64,000 nucleotides of DNA, from positions 496,001 through 560,000 of the forward strand of contig JAFCMP010000212.1 of NCBI GenBank assembly GCA_017506865.1, given 5' to 3'. A program made the translations under genes and the position numbers. Numbering within the stretch: the stretch's first letter is position 1; each line of letters begins with the position of its first letter. This DNA is from Tribonema minus (Eukaryota > Sar > Xanthophyceae > Tribonematales > Tribonemataceae). The notes below the pieces were generated by a model. That model searched no databases, was not told the DNA's origin, and saw nothing but the letters and a program-made list of their open reading frames with translations. Positions 19,091 to 29,998 of this stretch are shown here, in pieces.

Positions 19091-20643
19091 GCAGAGTCTC
19101 GGAGGAGGTGGCTGATGAGCCGGTTGAGGCGTACCGCGTGGCCGACGCCGCGGCGGCAGCGCCGGGGTCCTCTGATCGCGCGGCGCGCGTCGCTGCAGCG
19201 ATGATCTAAGACTTGTGCACGCGCATTCATTGTGCGCTGGAGGCCGTCGGGGAGGGCGACGGCGATAGCCCACACGGGGGCGGGGGCCGCTCTGGGGCGA
19301 TTCAATCAATTTGGTCTTGGGCGGACGCGCGTTCAGCGGGCGCAGGCGCTACGCATGTCCACATGATGGAGCTTGGGCGCACGTGCGCAGCGTCGCGCGC
19401 AGCCTCACAGGCGGCTGCGGCGACAGCCGCTGCGGCGCAAGCTGCGCCGCCGGAGCGTGGCGGGGCGGAGGGCAGCGGTGCGGCGACGGCGTGCAGCAGC
19501 GCCGCTGCTGCTGCCGTAACTGGGCGCAGCGGCGCGGCGGTGGCATGCGGCAGCAATGTCGCTGCTGCCGCTGCTGCTGTTGCAGCCGCTGACCGCAGCG
19601 GCGCGGCGACGGCGCGCAGCAGCAACGCTGCTGCTGCTGCCGTCGCTGGGCGCAGCGGCGCGGCGGCTGCGCGCGGCCGCGATGCTGCTGCTGCTGCCGC
19701 TGCTGCTGCTGGACGCAGTGGTGCTGCTGCTGAGCGGCGCAGCACTGGAGCTGCTGCTGGCGGTGATCACAGCGGCGCGGTGGGCAGCAGCAGGGCTGCG
19801 GCAGGCCGCGGCGCAGCGGGCGCCGCGGCGGTGAGGAGCGACGCGCCGGGCGCGGAGCACGGTTATGGGACCAGCCTGAGAATGGGTGGGCGGAGCGGCG
19901 CTGCTGGGGCAGCGCCACTGCCCGTCACTGATACAACAGCGGTTCAAGTTGCGGGGCAAAGCTCGATCGCGGGGGCGTGGGGACTGCTGCCGCCGTCGGG
20001 CGCCGCAGCGCCGCCACTGCGGCTGAACGCGGCGCTGCTGCGGCGGCATGGCGCAGCAGCGCTGCTGCCGCTGCCGAGCAGCACGGCGTGGCCGCCACCA
20101 CGGATTATGACGGTGCTGCTGCGAGGAGCGCGCGCGGCGCCGCGGCAACAGGGCGCACAGTGACTGCAGCAGCGCTGCTGTCGCTGCCAAGCAGCGCGGC
20201 GCCGCCGCCACCGCTGATTACGGCGGTGCTGCTGCGAGGGGCGCGCGCGGCGCAGGGGAGGCGGCTCCTTCTCCGTCACAGCAGGGGGGTTTTAGGGGGG
20301 CGTGCGGCGCGGAGGAAGCGGCTCCTTCGCCAACACAGCGACCGCCTGCACTGTAGCCATCAAGCTTGAGCGCTGGCGACGCTGCCGCGGTGGCCGCCAA
20401 GGTGGCTGCGGCGGGCGTCGCGGCCACGCATAGGCGCGCCGCTGATCAGTCAGCACTGCAGGTGCCGACGCGATGCTGAGCGGTGACTTCCGCACGCTCG
20501 GCGCCATGGCAGCCGCTGCGGCAGACTGATGCGCAGGCCAGGACGCAGACCCGTTCTGCAGCGCCATAATCTCCAACAGTTACTGCGGCGACTCTACTGT
20601 TTTTCCCCAGCGACAAGGAGCTGCTAGCTCTTGTCCGAAAGCA
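19091..20643 (+). repeat. Ala-rich spacer between RNase H and integrase
   Basis: About 1.5 kb of GCTGCTGCC and CGCAGCGGCGCGGCG repeats. One plus frame (19213-20163) runs 316 codons with a recurring GRSGAA..AAAAA pattern every 17-20 residues from about 19510 to 19740. A second repetitive block (20010-20260) contains GCGGTGCTGCTGCGAGG twice. Minus-strand frames are long as well, as expected of trinucleotide-repeat DNA. In canonical gypsy Pol, RNase H is followed closely by the integrase zinc-binding domain, so this tract is an expansion particular to this element or copy. Confidence 0.6.
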
Positions 20644-21745
20644 TGGAGAGGCGTGCTGCATGGAGTGGGGTGGGGGGGCGAGGCTACTATGCCGGCGCAA
20701 ATGCGGGCCTGACGGCGAGCTCCGCGGCGCTGTGCTGGTCATACCGCTCGCGCTGCGCGACAAAGTGCTCCACTGCTTGCACGGGGTTGTGTGGGCGGGG
20801 CACCACGGGGTCAGGCGGGTCATGGAGCTGGTACAGCGCCATGCGTGGTGGCCAGTGTGGAGCGTCTCAGTCACTCACTGGGTTGAGCACTGCTGGCCGT
20901 GCCAGGCTCGCAAAGGGAGCGGCAAGCGTGCGCGCATGCCCACCATCTACAGAGAGCTACCGCCGTACCCCTTCCACACAGTGTCGACGGACTGCTTCGG
21001 GCCACTGCCAGTTTCGGCCAGCAGCAACATGTACGTGCACGTGCTCATGTGCCTGCTGACGTCACACGTCGCAGTGTACGCAGTGCGCGAGGGGGAGAAC
21101 ACGGCGGTGAGGGCGGCCGAGCTGCTGGTGGACAAGTACAGCACGCTTTACGGCATGCCCCACACACTGTTCAGTGACGGGGGGTCGAAGTACACGGCGG
21201 AGGTGGGGCGCGAGGTGTACGCACTCCTGGGGGTGAGGAAGCTTTACACCACGGCGTACCACCCACAGGCGAACGGCCAGGCGGAGCACTTCATGAAGTC
21301 GCTCGCGCAGATGCTGGCGAAGGCGGTGAGCAGCCCTCAGAGCGACTGGGATCGGTGGATCAACCACGTCGCCTTCGCGCACAACTCGCATTCAAACTGC
21401 GAGCGCGGCTGCTTGCCGTTCTTGCTGGTGACTCATCGGATCATCGGGAGGGAGCCGCGGGTAGCGCTCTACACCATTTTGGGGCAGGTTGCTGAGGGGG
21501 AGGGACGGTGCGCTACCGACAGCACCTGTGCAATCCTCGCAGAGATGCGAGAGCGGCAGTCATCTGCCATGACGATGCTGCACACGCGCGCGAAGCTTAA
21601 GCGCGAGCGCATTATGCGCGGCAACGCGGCGCTGGCGCGTGCATTCAACTTGCGCAGCAAGCCGGAGCGGGCTGACCTTGTGTGGGCGCATTCCAAGCCC
21701 ATCATGCACACGGCGACTTCCAGCACGGAGCACGGCGACACGTGA
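20644..21745 (+). pseudogene. Integrase (zinc-binding and DDE core)
   Basis: The longest undisturbed Pol piece, 361 codons from 20660. The N-terminal HHCC domain is visible as GHHGVRRVMELVQRHAWWP followed by HWVEHCWPCQARK. The catalytic core has Asp at 20990-20992 (VSTDCFGPL), Asp at 21176-21178 (LFSDGGSKY) and Glu at 21284-21286 (NGQAEHFMKSLA); the second spacing is 35 residues, the classical D-X35-E. YHPQANGQAE is the conserved loop of Ty3/gypsy integrases. The enzyme would insert the cDNA into the genome. Intact catalytic residues contrast with the damage elsewhere. The frame closes at a TGA at about 21743, just before a CAGCCTGAG block. Confidence 0.92.
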
Positions 21746-22242
21746 CGCGCAGCCTGAGTGCTCAGCAGGAAGATGCTAGATCAAGACTGCAGTGGGTGGG
21801 GCCTTGCAGGGTTATAGCGGTGGGGCCAGTGTATCAAGGGGATATGCTGGTACAGTCAAACGTGGTGCTGCTGGAGATGGACTGCGGTCCAACTCGGGTC
21901 ACGATGTGGCACGTCAAGCTGTGTCGTGACCCTAGCGGAGTCAGCGGCAAACCCGTGAGGCTGCATGAGGGCTATGCGCGCTACTTGCTCAGCAGAAACC
22001 CGCTCGCGGCGCCGGCGCCGCGATCGGTCACGGAGGACGACGTCACGTGGGCTTCGGATCGGCATGGGGTAAAAGCGGTGATGGGGCACAGGGTTGTGCG
22101 CGACCGCAGGGGCAGGCCGGGGGAGTTACGGTATCTGGTGCGCTGGGAGGGCGCACACGTGGCAGGTACCTGGGAGGCAGCCAGCCTCCTCGACGCGTGG
22201 AGCATGCAACGACGGAGAACACGGCGAACGCTGCGGGCGTAG
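21746..22242 (+). pseudogene. Integrase C-terminus: GPY/F-like module and chromodomain
   Basis: Frame 21682-22242. LQWVGPCRVIAVGP and VTMWHVKLCRDP correspond to the GPY/F region that ends gypsy integrases. Near the end, RYLVRWEGAHVAGTWEAAS is a chromodomain core, with the Y-L-V-x-W-x-G and T-W-E signatures, followed by a helix (LLDAWSM) and a basic tail to the TAG at 22240. Chromodomains of chromoviruses bind modified histones and steer integration towards heterochromatin. The frame differs from that of the integrase core. The junction lies at GCGCAGCCTGAGTGCTCAG near 21750, a typical micro-insertion. Confidence 0.85.
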
Positions 22243-22884
22243 CCCTTGCCGACGCCCTCACATCGGTGATGCAGGGCGCTTATGGCGGCGCGGCAGCGCG
22301 CCAATGGCGGCGGGCCTACAATGAGGCTTGCGTGGGGCAAAAACAAGTTGCCACAGGGGGTTCAGCGGTTTAGGGGGGTACCTACTGCAGAGTTGCTTTC
22401 TGGCCCTGAAATCATGGGGGCTAGGGTATGAATGCAGCGGCACTTTCCTGAGCTACCAGAGGGGGAGCGGCTGCAGTGGCGCAGGTGCGAGGGGATTGTG
22501 CGCAGGGGCGTATCTACACTGCGCCGCCGGCGCAGTGCGCAAGAGCAGCGGCGCTTAGAGTAGGTGTGCACGGGGTAGCACCCTGAACATTTATTGGTTC
22601 GGCGATCCGGGCGCGCGCGGACCGCCGTTACTGTTGGACAAGTACTTGGACAGCAATGAGTTTGCTGCACCTAAGGACTCAGTGGTTTCTCATCGGGGGT
22701 GAGGAGCAATTGAAGACATGCGGCAAGATGGTCAGTGGGGGATAGTGTGCGCGGCACATACATGACAGACTTCTAGTTGCACAGGGTGAGGGGGGGGGGC
22801 AATATGACATTTTGCAAATTCTTTCATGGGAGTCTTATTTGAGCTCCCTGCTTGTAGGGGCACAAGCGGAGCATCGTGGGCGAC
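22243..22884 (+). other. 3' untranslated region with G-rich purine tracts
   Basis: No protein domain is recognised after the chromodomain stop. A purine run GGGTGAGGGGGGGGGG lies at about 22784-22799 and could be a polypurine tract priming plus-strand synthesis, but it is about 85 bp before the point where the LTR match becomes clear. Either the LTR begins earlier than I place it, or the true tract is the poorer AGCGGAGC stretch near 22875. A stretch at 22460-22560 encodes short Arg-rich frames only. Confidence 0.4.
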
Positions 22885-23270
22885 TGTGGGGAGTGTGCAC
22901 GTTCCCTGTCATTCTATGAGTTAGTTTAGCTGCCAGTGCCTGGCAGGGTGCTTGGCAGTTACACAGTTGTCAGCAGTAACTGCTTTGTGCCTGTTGTTTG
23001 CAAGAATTGGTGGGAAAGCTCTTCTTGCTTCCAGAAGGCCCTTAAGTAGCTTTTTGCAGTTGGAATTGGCTTCAGTCTAGTGGTGCTAGGAGTATCTGGT
23101 GCTTGGATACATAGTTTTGGGGTTAAAGACAAGCTCTGCCTTCTGCTTTTGCTGCTTGGGGTGTCAGCATACTGTTAGCTCAGCAGTAGTTAGTTGGTGT
23201 CCGACAGGCTTGATCAACCTGGCTCAACTGCTGCTGCTGCAGAACAACAGGAGGGAAGACTGGCTCTTTA
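22885..23270 (+). repeat. 3' LTR of the chromovirus
   Basis: It begins TGTGGGGAGTGTGCAC and shares the whole backbone with 7143-7653, ending at TGGCTCTTTA before the two sequences diverge. It is shorter and lacks most of the small palindromic inserts of the 5' copy, so it is probably closer to the ancestral LTR. One insert is private to this copy: CAGTGC within GCTGCCAGTGCCTGGCAG near 22933. Confidence 0.75.
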
Positions 23271-24430
23271 AGACAACGCCAGTCGTCAACTTTCTTGAAG
23301 GAGTGGGATCGGATCTCGCAGTGGGTGCTTGGATACTAATTGGGCCTGCAGCCACCAGGCTAGACCTGGGCTTCCATCTGGCAGCGAACGGCGCAGCCTT
23401 ACAACAAGCACGACTCCCAACACGGCATGATGGCGGCCTTGGCATTGCCAGTGCCTACGACATCTCTGATGCTGCATATGTGGCGGGCACGCTGCAAGGC
23501 TTAGCGCTGCAACTTCAAGTTGTTGAACCAGCACTCTCTGCCAGTGGGTGGGCGGGGCTCACAGGTACTCAGTCTGCAGCAAATTGGATGCAGGCGCCGC
23601 TTGAAGTTCCTCAACTTGAAGCCGCAGGCAATCGCGCTGAGAATGCGGCAACACAAGCGGCGCTGGCTGCAGCGGCACTGCAGCAGCACTAGCACCAACT
23701 GCTGCTGCTGCAGCAGCGGAGGCAACAGCGGCATTGGCGGTTAGAGGCGCAACCGCGCGACTGTCCACCTCCGAATCGGCAGCGGCAACTGTATCAGCCT
23801 GAGTGGCAGGCCGCGCTCAGGCTGCCGCCCCCGCGGCGGCATGCGACGGTTACAGAACTAGCGGACGCCACAGTGGCTGCAGGCGGCACAGCCGCTCCAG
23901 TGCCGGCCGCTAATGGCGCAGCCGTTCTGGCGGCACACAGCGCAGGCCGCAAGAGCTGCTGCTGAACCACTGGCAGTGGCCGCAGCGGCGCTGGCAGCCT
24001 GAGCACAGGCGGCACTGCCAGCAGCAGCCTGCTGAGCGGCAGTGCACAGCCTGAGGCCGGGTCGGGCGCAACTTGAAGTACGCCCGGGCCGGCGGCAGCA
24101 GCAGCAGCTGCTCCAGCGTCAGAGGCAGCAGCAGCGCCGCCTGCCGTTGCGGCAGCAAATATCGCACCTCAGGCTGCCTCGGCGGCATCATTATTAGCAT
24201 CAACAGCAGCTGCTGCAGGCATAGACAACACAGCTGCTCCAGGCCGGGCCCCTAGCCTAAGGGCTGCTGCAGCACCTGCAACAGCCTGAGGGCAGCGACA
24301 CTGGCAGCAGGCGGCTCAGGCTGCCGTCCAGCCACCGTGACGGCAGCGGCGGCGCCTCCGCCACCGTGCTGCCACCGCCGCAGCCGTCACTGCCAGTGCC
24401 AGCCTGAGCCTGTGTAGTCCAGCAGTGCCC
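23271..24430 (+). pseudogene. LINE C-terminal fragment abutting the 3' LTR
   Basis: A frame open from 23099 through the LTR edge to 23692 contains LEGVGSDLAVGAWIL, then ALQQARLPTRHDGGLGIASA followed by YDISDAAYVAGTL. The sequence L-P-x-R-x-G-G-L-G-I/L-x-S-A followed by A-A-Y-x-A is the hallmark of the segment after the RT palm and thumb in many LINEs. Downstream (23700-24430) there are only Ala/Gln-rich broken frames with repeated CAGCCTGAG blocks (23797, 23998, 24050, 24283, 24402). No RT catalytic motif is present, so this is a fragment. It is not part of the chromovirus. Confidence 0.55.
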
Positions 24431-24970
24431 CCACTGTGTCAAAGAACTGGAGGAGCGTTGTGTGCGCCCAGGTGTTCAAGTTATCGATGCAACGCATCTC
24501 GGTACCTGTACGAGACAGTGCCCATGGGCGATGCAACTTACCTCATTACCTGTATGAGACAGTCACTGTGCCCATGGACGCACAGTTGTGAGCGTCTTCA
24601 AGTTGGCGAAGTCGTTGGGGTCGATGCCCGGCAATACCCATGGGATGCGTACGGCAACAAATGTGTCTACTTGCAATTGAGACTGGTGTTACACTAAAAT
24701 GTGTGCTTCATAGTTATTGAGCATCCCCATCACCGTGACCTTGTGGACTTTAAGCCGCGAGAGCGCAAGACATGCACAGCGCACAAGGGAAGGGTGCTGG
24801 TTATGCACACAGCGCAAAGTGAGCCTGAGGTGATAGCGTCACGGTCTACCAGTTCAAGATAGTATTTGTTGTGCCAACTTGAATATCCCATATGAACTAC
24901 TTGCCAAGTGACGAATTGTAGTATTCGAAGCATCTTCAGCACCACAAGCAGCTCACGTTCAATAGTCAAT
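24431..24970. other. Spacer with a short tandem duplicate
   Basis: Two adjacent imperfect copies of about 55 bp start TACCTGTACGAGACAG (24504) and TACCTGTATGAGACAG (24548) and reach TGCCCATGG. The second copy has an extra TCACTG between GAGACAG and TGCCCATGG. The block GTGCGCCCAGGTGTT..TCGATGCAACGCA at 24463-24498 also occurs at 31062-31092, where it lacks the CAAGTTA present here. No gene recognised. Confidence 0.5.
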
Positions 24971-25560
24971 AAATTATCATATACGTTTTGAATTTCAACC
25001 GCGAGTACTATGCGAGACGCGCGAGCGCGCGCGGACTGATCGCCAAAAAAAAAACGCTGTGCCGCACATGCTCTGCACTCTCAGCCTTTTGTAAAAATCG
25101 ACAGTCGGCATTCTGGGCTTCATTCTGCTCCACTTCTGCTGGGGGGTGACTCGATTTCTGGGACGGATCTGCTCCATTTCTCCCGAGACCGCGTGATTTG
25201 AAGTTGGCCAGAGTGGGCGTTCTGGCCACAGTTTCATTCTGCAGACAACTTGAATCTAAACAACATCCTGGGCCACTTCTGCCCTGCGCTCTGCCCTCGC
25301 CTGGCACAGAATGTTACTTCTGCATTGATTCTGGGGCATTTTTCGGGTCTGAACCTGCCTAGAACGAGGGCAGACTCAAGCTGCTTACTGCCCAGAGCTG
25401 GCCCAGCATCAAGCCCAGATTGCTGCCAGAAAACCTCATCTGCCTTGACCTTTTCTGCTGTGGCGTCATGTGCATACCCACACAATACATGCTACACGAT
25501 AAATACAGATTGCAGTGTGCCAGACATACATGCAGTGCGTCAGACATATTGTGTGACAGC
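24971..25560. repeat. Degenerate CATTCTG-rich repeat block
   Basis: From about 25100 to 25470 phrases such as GCATTCTGGGCTTCATTCTG, TGATTCTGGGGCATTTTTCG and CCACTTCTGC recur at irregular 30-40-bp intervals, as in a decayed minisatellite. Open frames exist on the minus strand (25307-25008, 25485-25234) and repeat peptide words such as QKWPRM and QKSSHPP, but they look like a translated repeat, not a domain. No gene called. Confidence 0.4.
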
Positions 25561-28500
25561 ATCGTACTGAAGTCCAGCTAATCGTCAAAGCGCATGTCAC
25601 TGCAATGACTGTGACTGTAGTGGTAGTATAGTATTTTATTATACTATAAAAACTGTAGTTAATTGGGCCTGCAAAGGTGGGAGTGCTGCCAGCGTGCTTA
25701 TACTTACGCAGCTGCCCTCACTACACAGTGACTGGTCAGCCGTACTGTCACACGGTGTTGATCTCTGTAAACTATTATATGCCCACTGCGGGCAGCGGCA
25801 GTGCCAGTGGCACTATGGCTGTCACTATGCTGCATGCTACTGTACAACCACCATCAGCTTTGCGGAATACCTGAAGCAATACATTGCTTGTTACTACTGT
25901 TATGCCAAAAATAGAAGTCACCACAGCCCCATCCCACCACTGCTGCTACTCGTCATCACGTCGCCATGTTCATTACAGTGTCCGAGTACGCCCCACCTCC
26001 ACATCTGCCCGGCCAGTGCATCCGATGTCTGCGCTTATGTGGACATCATTGACAAGCTCCACAGGCAGGCTCATGCTGGATTCACTGGGTGCTGCAGCAT
26101 GTTGCTGTGATGAGGCTGGTGACAAGTGCTCAAGCTTTACGTGCGCGCCTGCCCCACTTGTCCAGTTGCTGAATGCCTGCAGAAGCAAGAAAACCAGCGA
26201 ACGATTTTAGTCAGACGCGACAGCAGCCGCCATTGCATCATGCTAGCTCGAATGTGCCAGTGACTGCAGTGCTGAACAAGGTTGCCAGTGCCTGTGCATT
26301 AACAATTGTCAGAAGCCTCTGAAATTGCAATTCACTATGATAGCACAGCTACTGCACAGAGACAAATTGTCAATACTTCGAAGTTATAGTATGTGCCTGG
26401 CGTATTGAGGTTTTGCATAAATTATTGGTTAAAATGCTGTTCAAGTTAAAACACTTCGATATATTCACCAGGCTGAGTGCACCCATGGTCTAACAGTAAT
26501 TCCGAAGTTCAGAATCTCATTTTCATTGAATATCAGCGTGACCAAACTTACATGTACTACTAGATGAATGTCAGCATGACCATTTTGAGACTTACAAATA
26601 GTTGATGAATGTAATCACAAGTAAAGCACTGCAGCAAAGCAATTTCCAAGTACATGCTTGAGGTACATCACGAAGACATACGTGCACACGGTGTGTACGG
26701 TAGATTAATCTGCAGGACATGCTTGACAGTGAAGTGATTGCAGTGTCATCAACTGGTCACCAACAACTAACCCAGTGAATGCATGCTGATATTCTGCCCC
26801 TTCTACTACTAACCTACGGGCTGTACACATTTCATACATTATCAAGGACTTTGTTGAGTGACTGTCGTGGCAGACCAGCTGCATCATGATCATCAGTAAA
26901 TGACTCAAAGCTAGACTCACTGATACAACTTGCAAGATGAACAACAATACTTGAAGTGGTATCTATGATACATAGCACTGCCACATCAGATACACTTTGA
27001 GCGCTGGGTACAGTGGAAATTGGCAATGATGCTGTCAACATACCTGCGCTTCCAAAAGTCTCCGTTCATGAAGTTGTATCAACCTTACCTTCAGCAAGGC
27101 TCAAGGAGTCCGCTCAGGACATGCCAGTTTGACGCGGAGTGCGACCAGTGCCTCAGAGCTTACTGACAGGTTGATGGCTACTTTGAGCTGATGCGCGATG
27201 GCATCACGATGAACGCACAGGGTACCGCTTCCTGCAACTCTACGTCTTCAGAAAAAATATATATTATATGGGGCGGTAGCCATCAGCTGGATTGCCATCA
27301 GATCCTGGTTCATTAAACGTACTGAAGTGCAATAACTTAAAGTAGCATTGAGTACTTTGTCCACTGGCAGCAGATGTTTTGGCGCCCCCAGTTTCCACAT
27401 CAAGCAGATACTGAGGTGCACCAGCTTTGATACACTTCTGGAAACTACATGATTTCAGAGCACCTTTGCCACATCATGCAGAGCAATGCGGGCCCGCCAC
27501 GCTCTGCTGCGCAGGCAGCATACACAATCAGACAGCTACCTGTTGACTTTGACATCATACTGCAGTGCACAAGTGTACTGTCAATCTACAGCATATGTGA
27601 TGTGTTGACTTTGACTTACTGCAGTACACCACTGTACTGTCAATGTACTGTATCCAGTTCAGCGCACCTTCGCTGCGCCGTCGTGACCAGCTCCCCCCTC
27701 CCTGGGGCCCCCTCCCCCTCGCTACCCCCGCCGCCCCCCCGCTACCCCCCCCCTCACCCCCCTCCGCCAGTTGCTGCAGCCATGATACATCCCAGACCGC
27801 ACCCGCCTAGGCGCCTGCTCCTCCTCGTCGAGCACCAGAGCCTTCATGGGCACAGGGTCGGCGGGCAGGCGGCTACGGCGCGACATTCAAGTTGCCGGAG
27901 AGGCCTGGAAAACGGGGGGGGGCAATCGATGCAGCTGAGTGAGCAAAGCGGAGGAGGTGTTCGCTGGAACACAAGTCAGAGGGGCGTGTGCAGCCAATTA
28001 TGATGCTGCAGCACATGTGGGAGCTGCAGACATGGCCTGAAGAGGCAGTGCTATTATGGGGAAGACACCGTCGCGTCACGCGTGTCAGTTTCAGAACTTC
28101 AGAGTTTTAGTTCAGGCTGAAGTTTCTGCGAGTTTGTTCTCGACAATCGGGTTTGAGTGTCGCAGCAGACCTGCAGATATATCAACAGCTTTAGAATATA
28201 GATGCAGATTTGGTGCTTCATAATGGTAGTGCGCGTGTCGCTCATGAGATTCAACTGTAGCTGCGCCCAAAAGTTGCCAAGTACAGCTGTCGAGTGCGTA
28301 AAGAATAAGACAGGCGCGATGATGATGGAATACGGCACAGTCCTCACCGGTGGTTGCTGATTGTCATCATCACGCGCTGCAGCGCGTTGTTGCGGCTTGG
28401 CGTTTGGCGGTGCGGTGCTGTGCGCATGCGCGAGCACGAGCACACGTTGATGAACGGGCTGCATGGTGATGATACGCGGCGCGGCAGCGGCTTTTAACCC

Positions 28501-29900
28501 CAACCCTAACCTTAAGACGGGGTACATTCCTGCAAGCAATGGCCGCCAGGTGATGAGGGAAAGCATGCGGCAATTTCGGAAGGTCACGGTGCATCATGAT
28601 GTGTACGCGGCGTGGCAACGGCCACTGACATGGACTTTCTGTTACTTTTGCGCGCTTATGTGCGGCACGCGAGTGGCGGCGACCGCTGCGATGCGGATAC
28701 ATTGCATTCCGTGCGTGCCATATGGTGACTACATGACATTGTCTTTGTTGTGCACTTGTGCGGTCGCAGTCACTGTGCCGTGTGCGACGCAGGCACTTGG
28801 ACATCGCTGCCGCCGTTCTGCATCAGACCGGACACTACGACACGGACCCCCCCACCCCCCCCTTGTCTGCACCATGGTCGACTCAGAGGCACCGGCTGCT
28901 TTTTGTGGGGGCTCCTTCTTCCTCGCCCCCTCTGGGGGCTCGTTCTTTTCAAAGTTTCTGTGGGTTTTTTTGTGCGCAACCCAGTGCGGGTTGCGCCAGG
29001 CGTTCCCGTGGGGTTGGTTTTTTTTCCCCCCACAATGCACACACATTCTCAAGTTTCTGTTTCTCTGCACTACCTTGCTCGTATCCTGCCGACCAGTCTT
29101 ACTAAATCTTGCTAGTTCGGTCACGTACCATGATGGTGACGGTCCCGGCGACGCCAAACGATGGCGTTCTTCGACCCGCACTCTGGTGCAAGGTGACTTT
29201 CAAGGTGCACATTTTCCCCGTGAGTTTTATGCCACTGGCACCCGCTGGGGCCGTGCACATTGGTCGTGTGTTGCGACATGCGGCGCGGTTTGACAAATAC
29301 TTCGTACAACGTATAGACTTGAAGGAAGGAATGGAGCCCTGCGCTCGCGGAGCATGTGGTCTTGCAGGCAGCTGTGACGTGAAGCGTTGATGAGTGGAGG
29401 CTGGTGGCCAGCTGCGCCAGCTGAGCAATGCTCTTGTGCCATTTCACGGCTCTGCACATGCTGAGGCAAACTTAAGCACAAGCACCTACTAAGTAGTAAA
29501 GGTCACATTTGTCAACATTTGATGTCGATCATTGCGAGCTGGTGAGCACTGTTGTACGCGTTAATGGATAGCTTCTTGAGCATCATGTAAAACTTGATAC
29601 GCTTGTGACAGAGCCTATCCCGAAAGCGGACAAAGGCATGCATGGGAGCTTGGAAGGTTGATGTTCACGTATGCTTCAGTGCAGCCTCCCACATGATGAG
29701 TACCGCGTGTGCTTTCCATCATGATGTTGTGCAAGCGCTCACCAAAACTGCTGCAACGGCGGCAGTATCGTGCAACATACGTAGGCAAGAAAGTGAGCGC
29801 TTGCATCATGACATGGAGCATGGTTCTACTGCTAGTCATTTTAATAGCTGTGAATACGGCCGCTGCTGCACACATTCAATTTGCTTTAGTGCATGCACAA
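25561..29900. other. Long spacer, no gene recognised
   Basis: Features seen: an A+T-rich hairpin at 25627-25650 (TAGTATAG / CTATA arms), a near-tandem 60-bp repeat at 27540-27655 (TGTTGACTTTGAC twice, each followed by CTGTCAAT), a C-rich tract 27690-27770, and a telomere-like CCCCAACCCTAACCTTAAG at 28498-28516. The 276-codon frame 28463-29293 crosses homopolymer tracts, has no domain and is rivalled by minus-strand frames, so I do not call it. No splice-bounded exon could be defended. Confidence 0.4.
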
Positions 29901-29939
29901 TTAATACATACATTCCTGAATCGATTTTGCTATGCTGAT

Positions 29940-29998
29940 GGTGCAGCATGCGCGCTCTATGTGTGTACGCCATGATGCGCTCTGCCAACTCCCGTTGT
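29940..29998 (-). pseudogene. Short LINE relic
   Basis: GTGTGTACGCCATGA..CGCTC.GCCAACTCCCG at 29962-29996 is nearly identical to 38969-39001, which belongs to the minus-strand LINE C-terminus (peptide ELAERVMAYTRGARM). The match is short, and the sequence towards 29300 on the minus strand shows no continuous homology, so only a scrap of the same LINE family is supported. Confidence 0.45.

Larger units (their letters stand above)
7143..23270 (+). mobile_element. Giant degenerate Ty3/gypsy chromovirus carrying a DNA methyltransferase
   Basis: An LTR retrotransposon of about 16.1 kb bounded by related direct repeats at 7143-7653 and 22885-23270. The domain order read on the plus strand is Gag with a CCHC knuckle, retropepsin, C5 cytosine methyltransferase, unknown region, reverse transcriptase, RNase H, integrase with a D-X61-D-X35-E layout, GPY/F-like region and C-terminal chromodomain. 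Integrase downstream of RNase H places it in Ty3/gypsy (Metaviridae) and the chromodomain places it among chromoviruses. Coding capacity is split over all three frames by many small indels and stops, so this copy is dead. The body is much richer in G+C and CpG than its flanks. Usual chromoviruses are about 5-8 kb; the excess here is the very long Gag region, the methyltransferase and two Ala-rich spacers. Confidence 0.88.

Noticed and set aside
19405..20211. 268-codon minus-strand ORF
   Set aside because: Trinucleotide-repeat shadow of the Ala-rich spacer; the element's domains all read on the plus strand.
28463..29293. 276-codon plus-strand ORF
   Set aside because: It runs through homopolymer tracts and a telomere-like block, is Cys/Phe-rich without any motif, and is matched by similar minus-strand frames.
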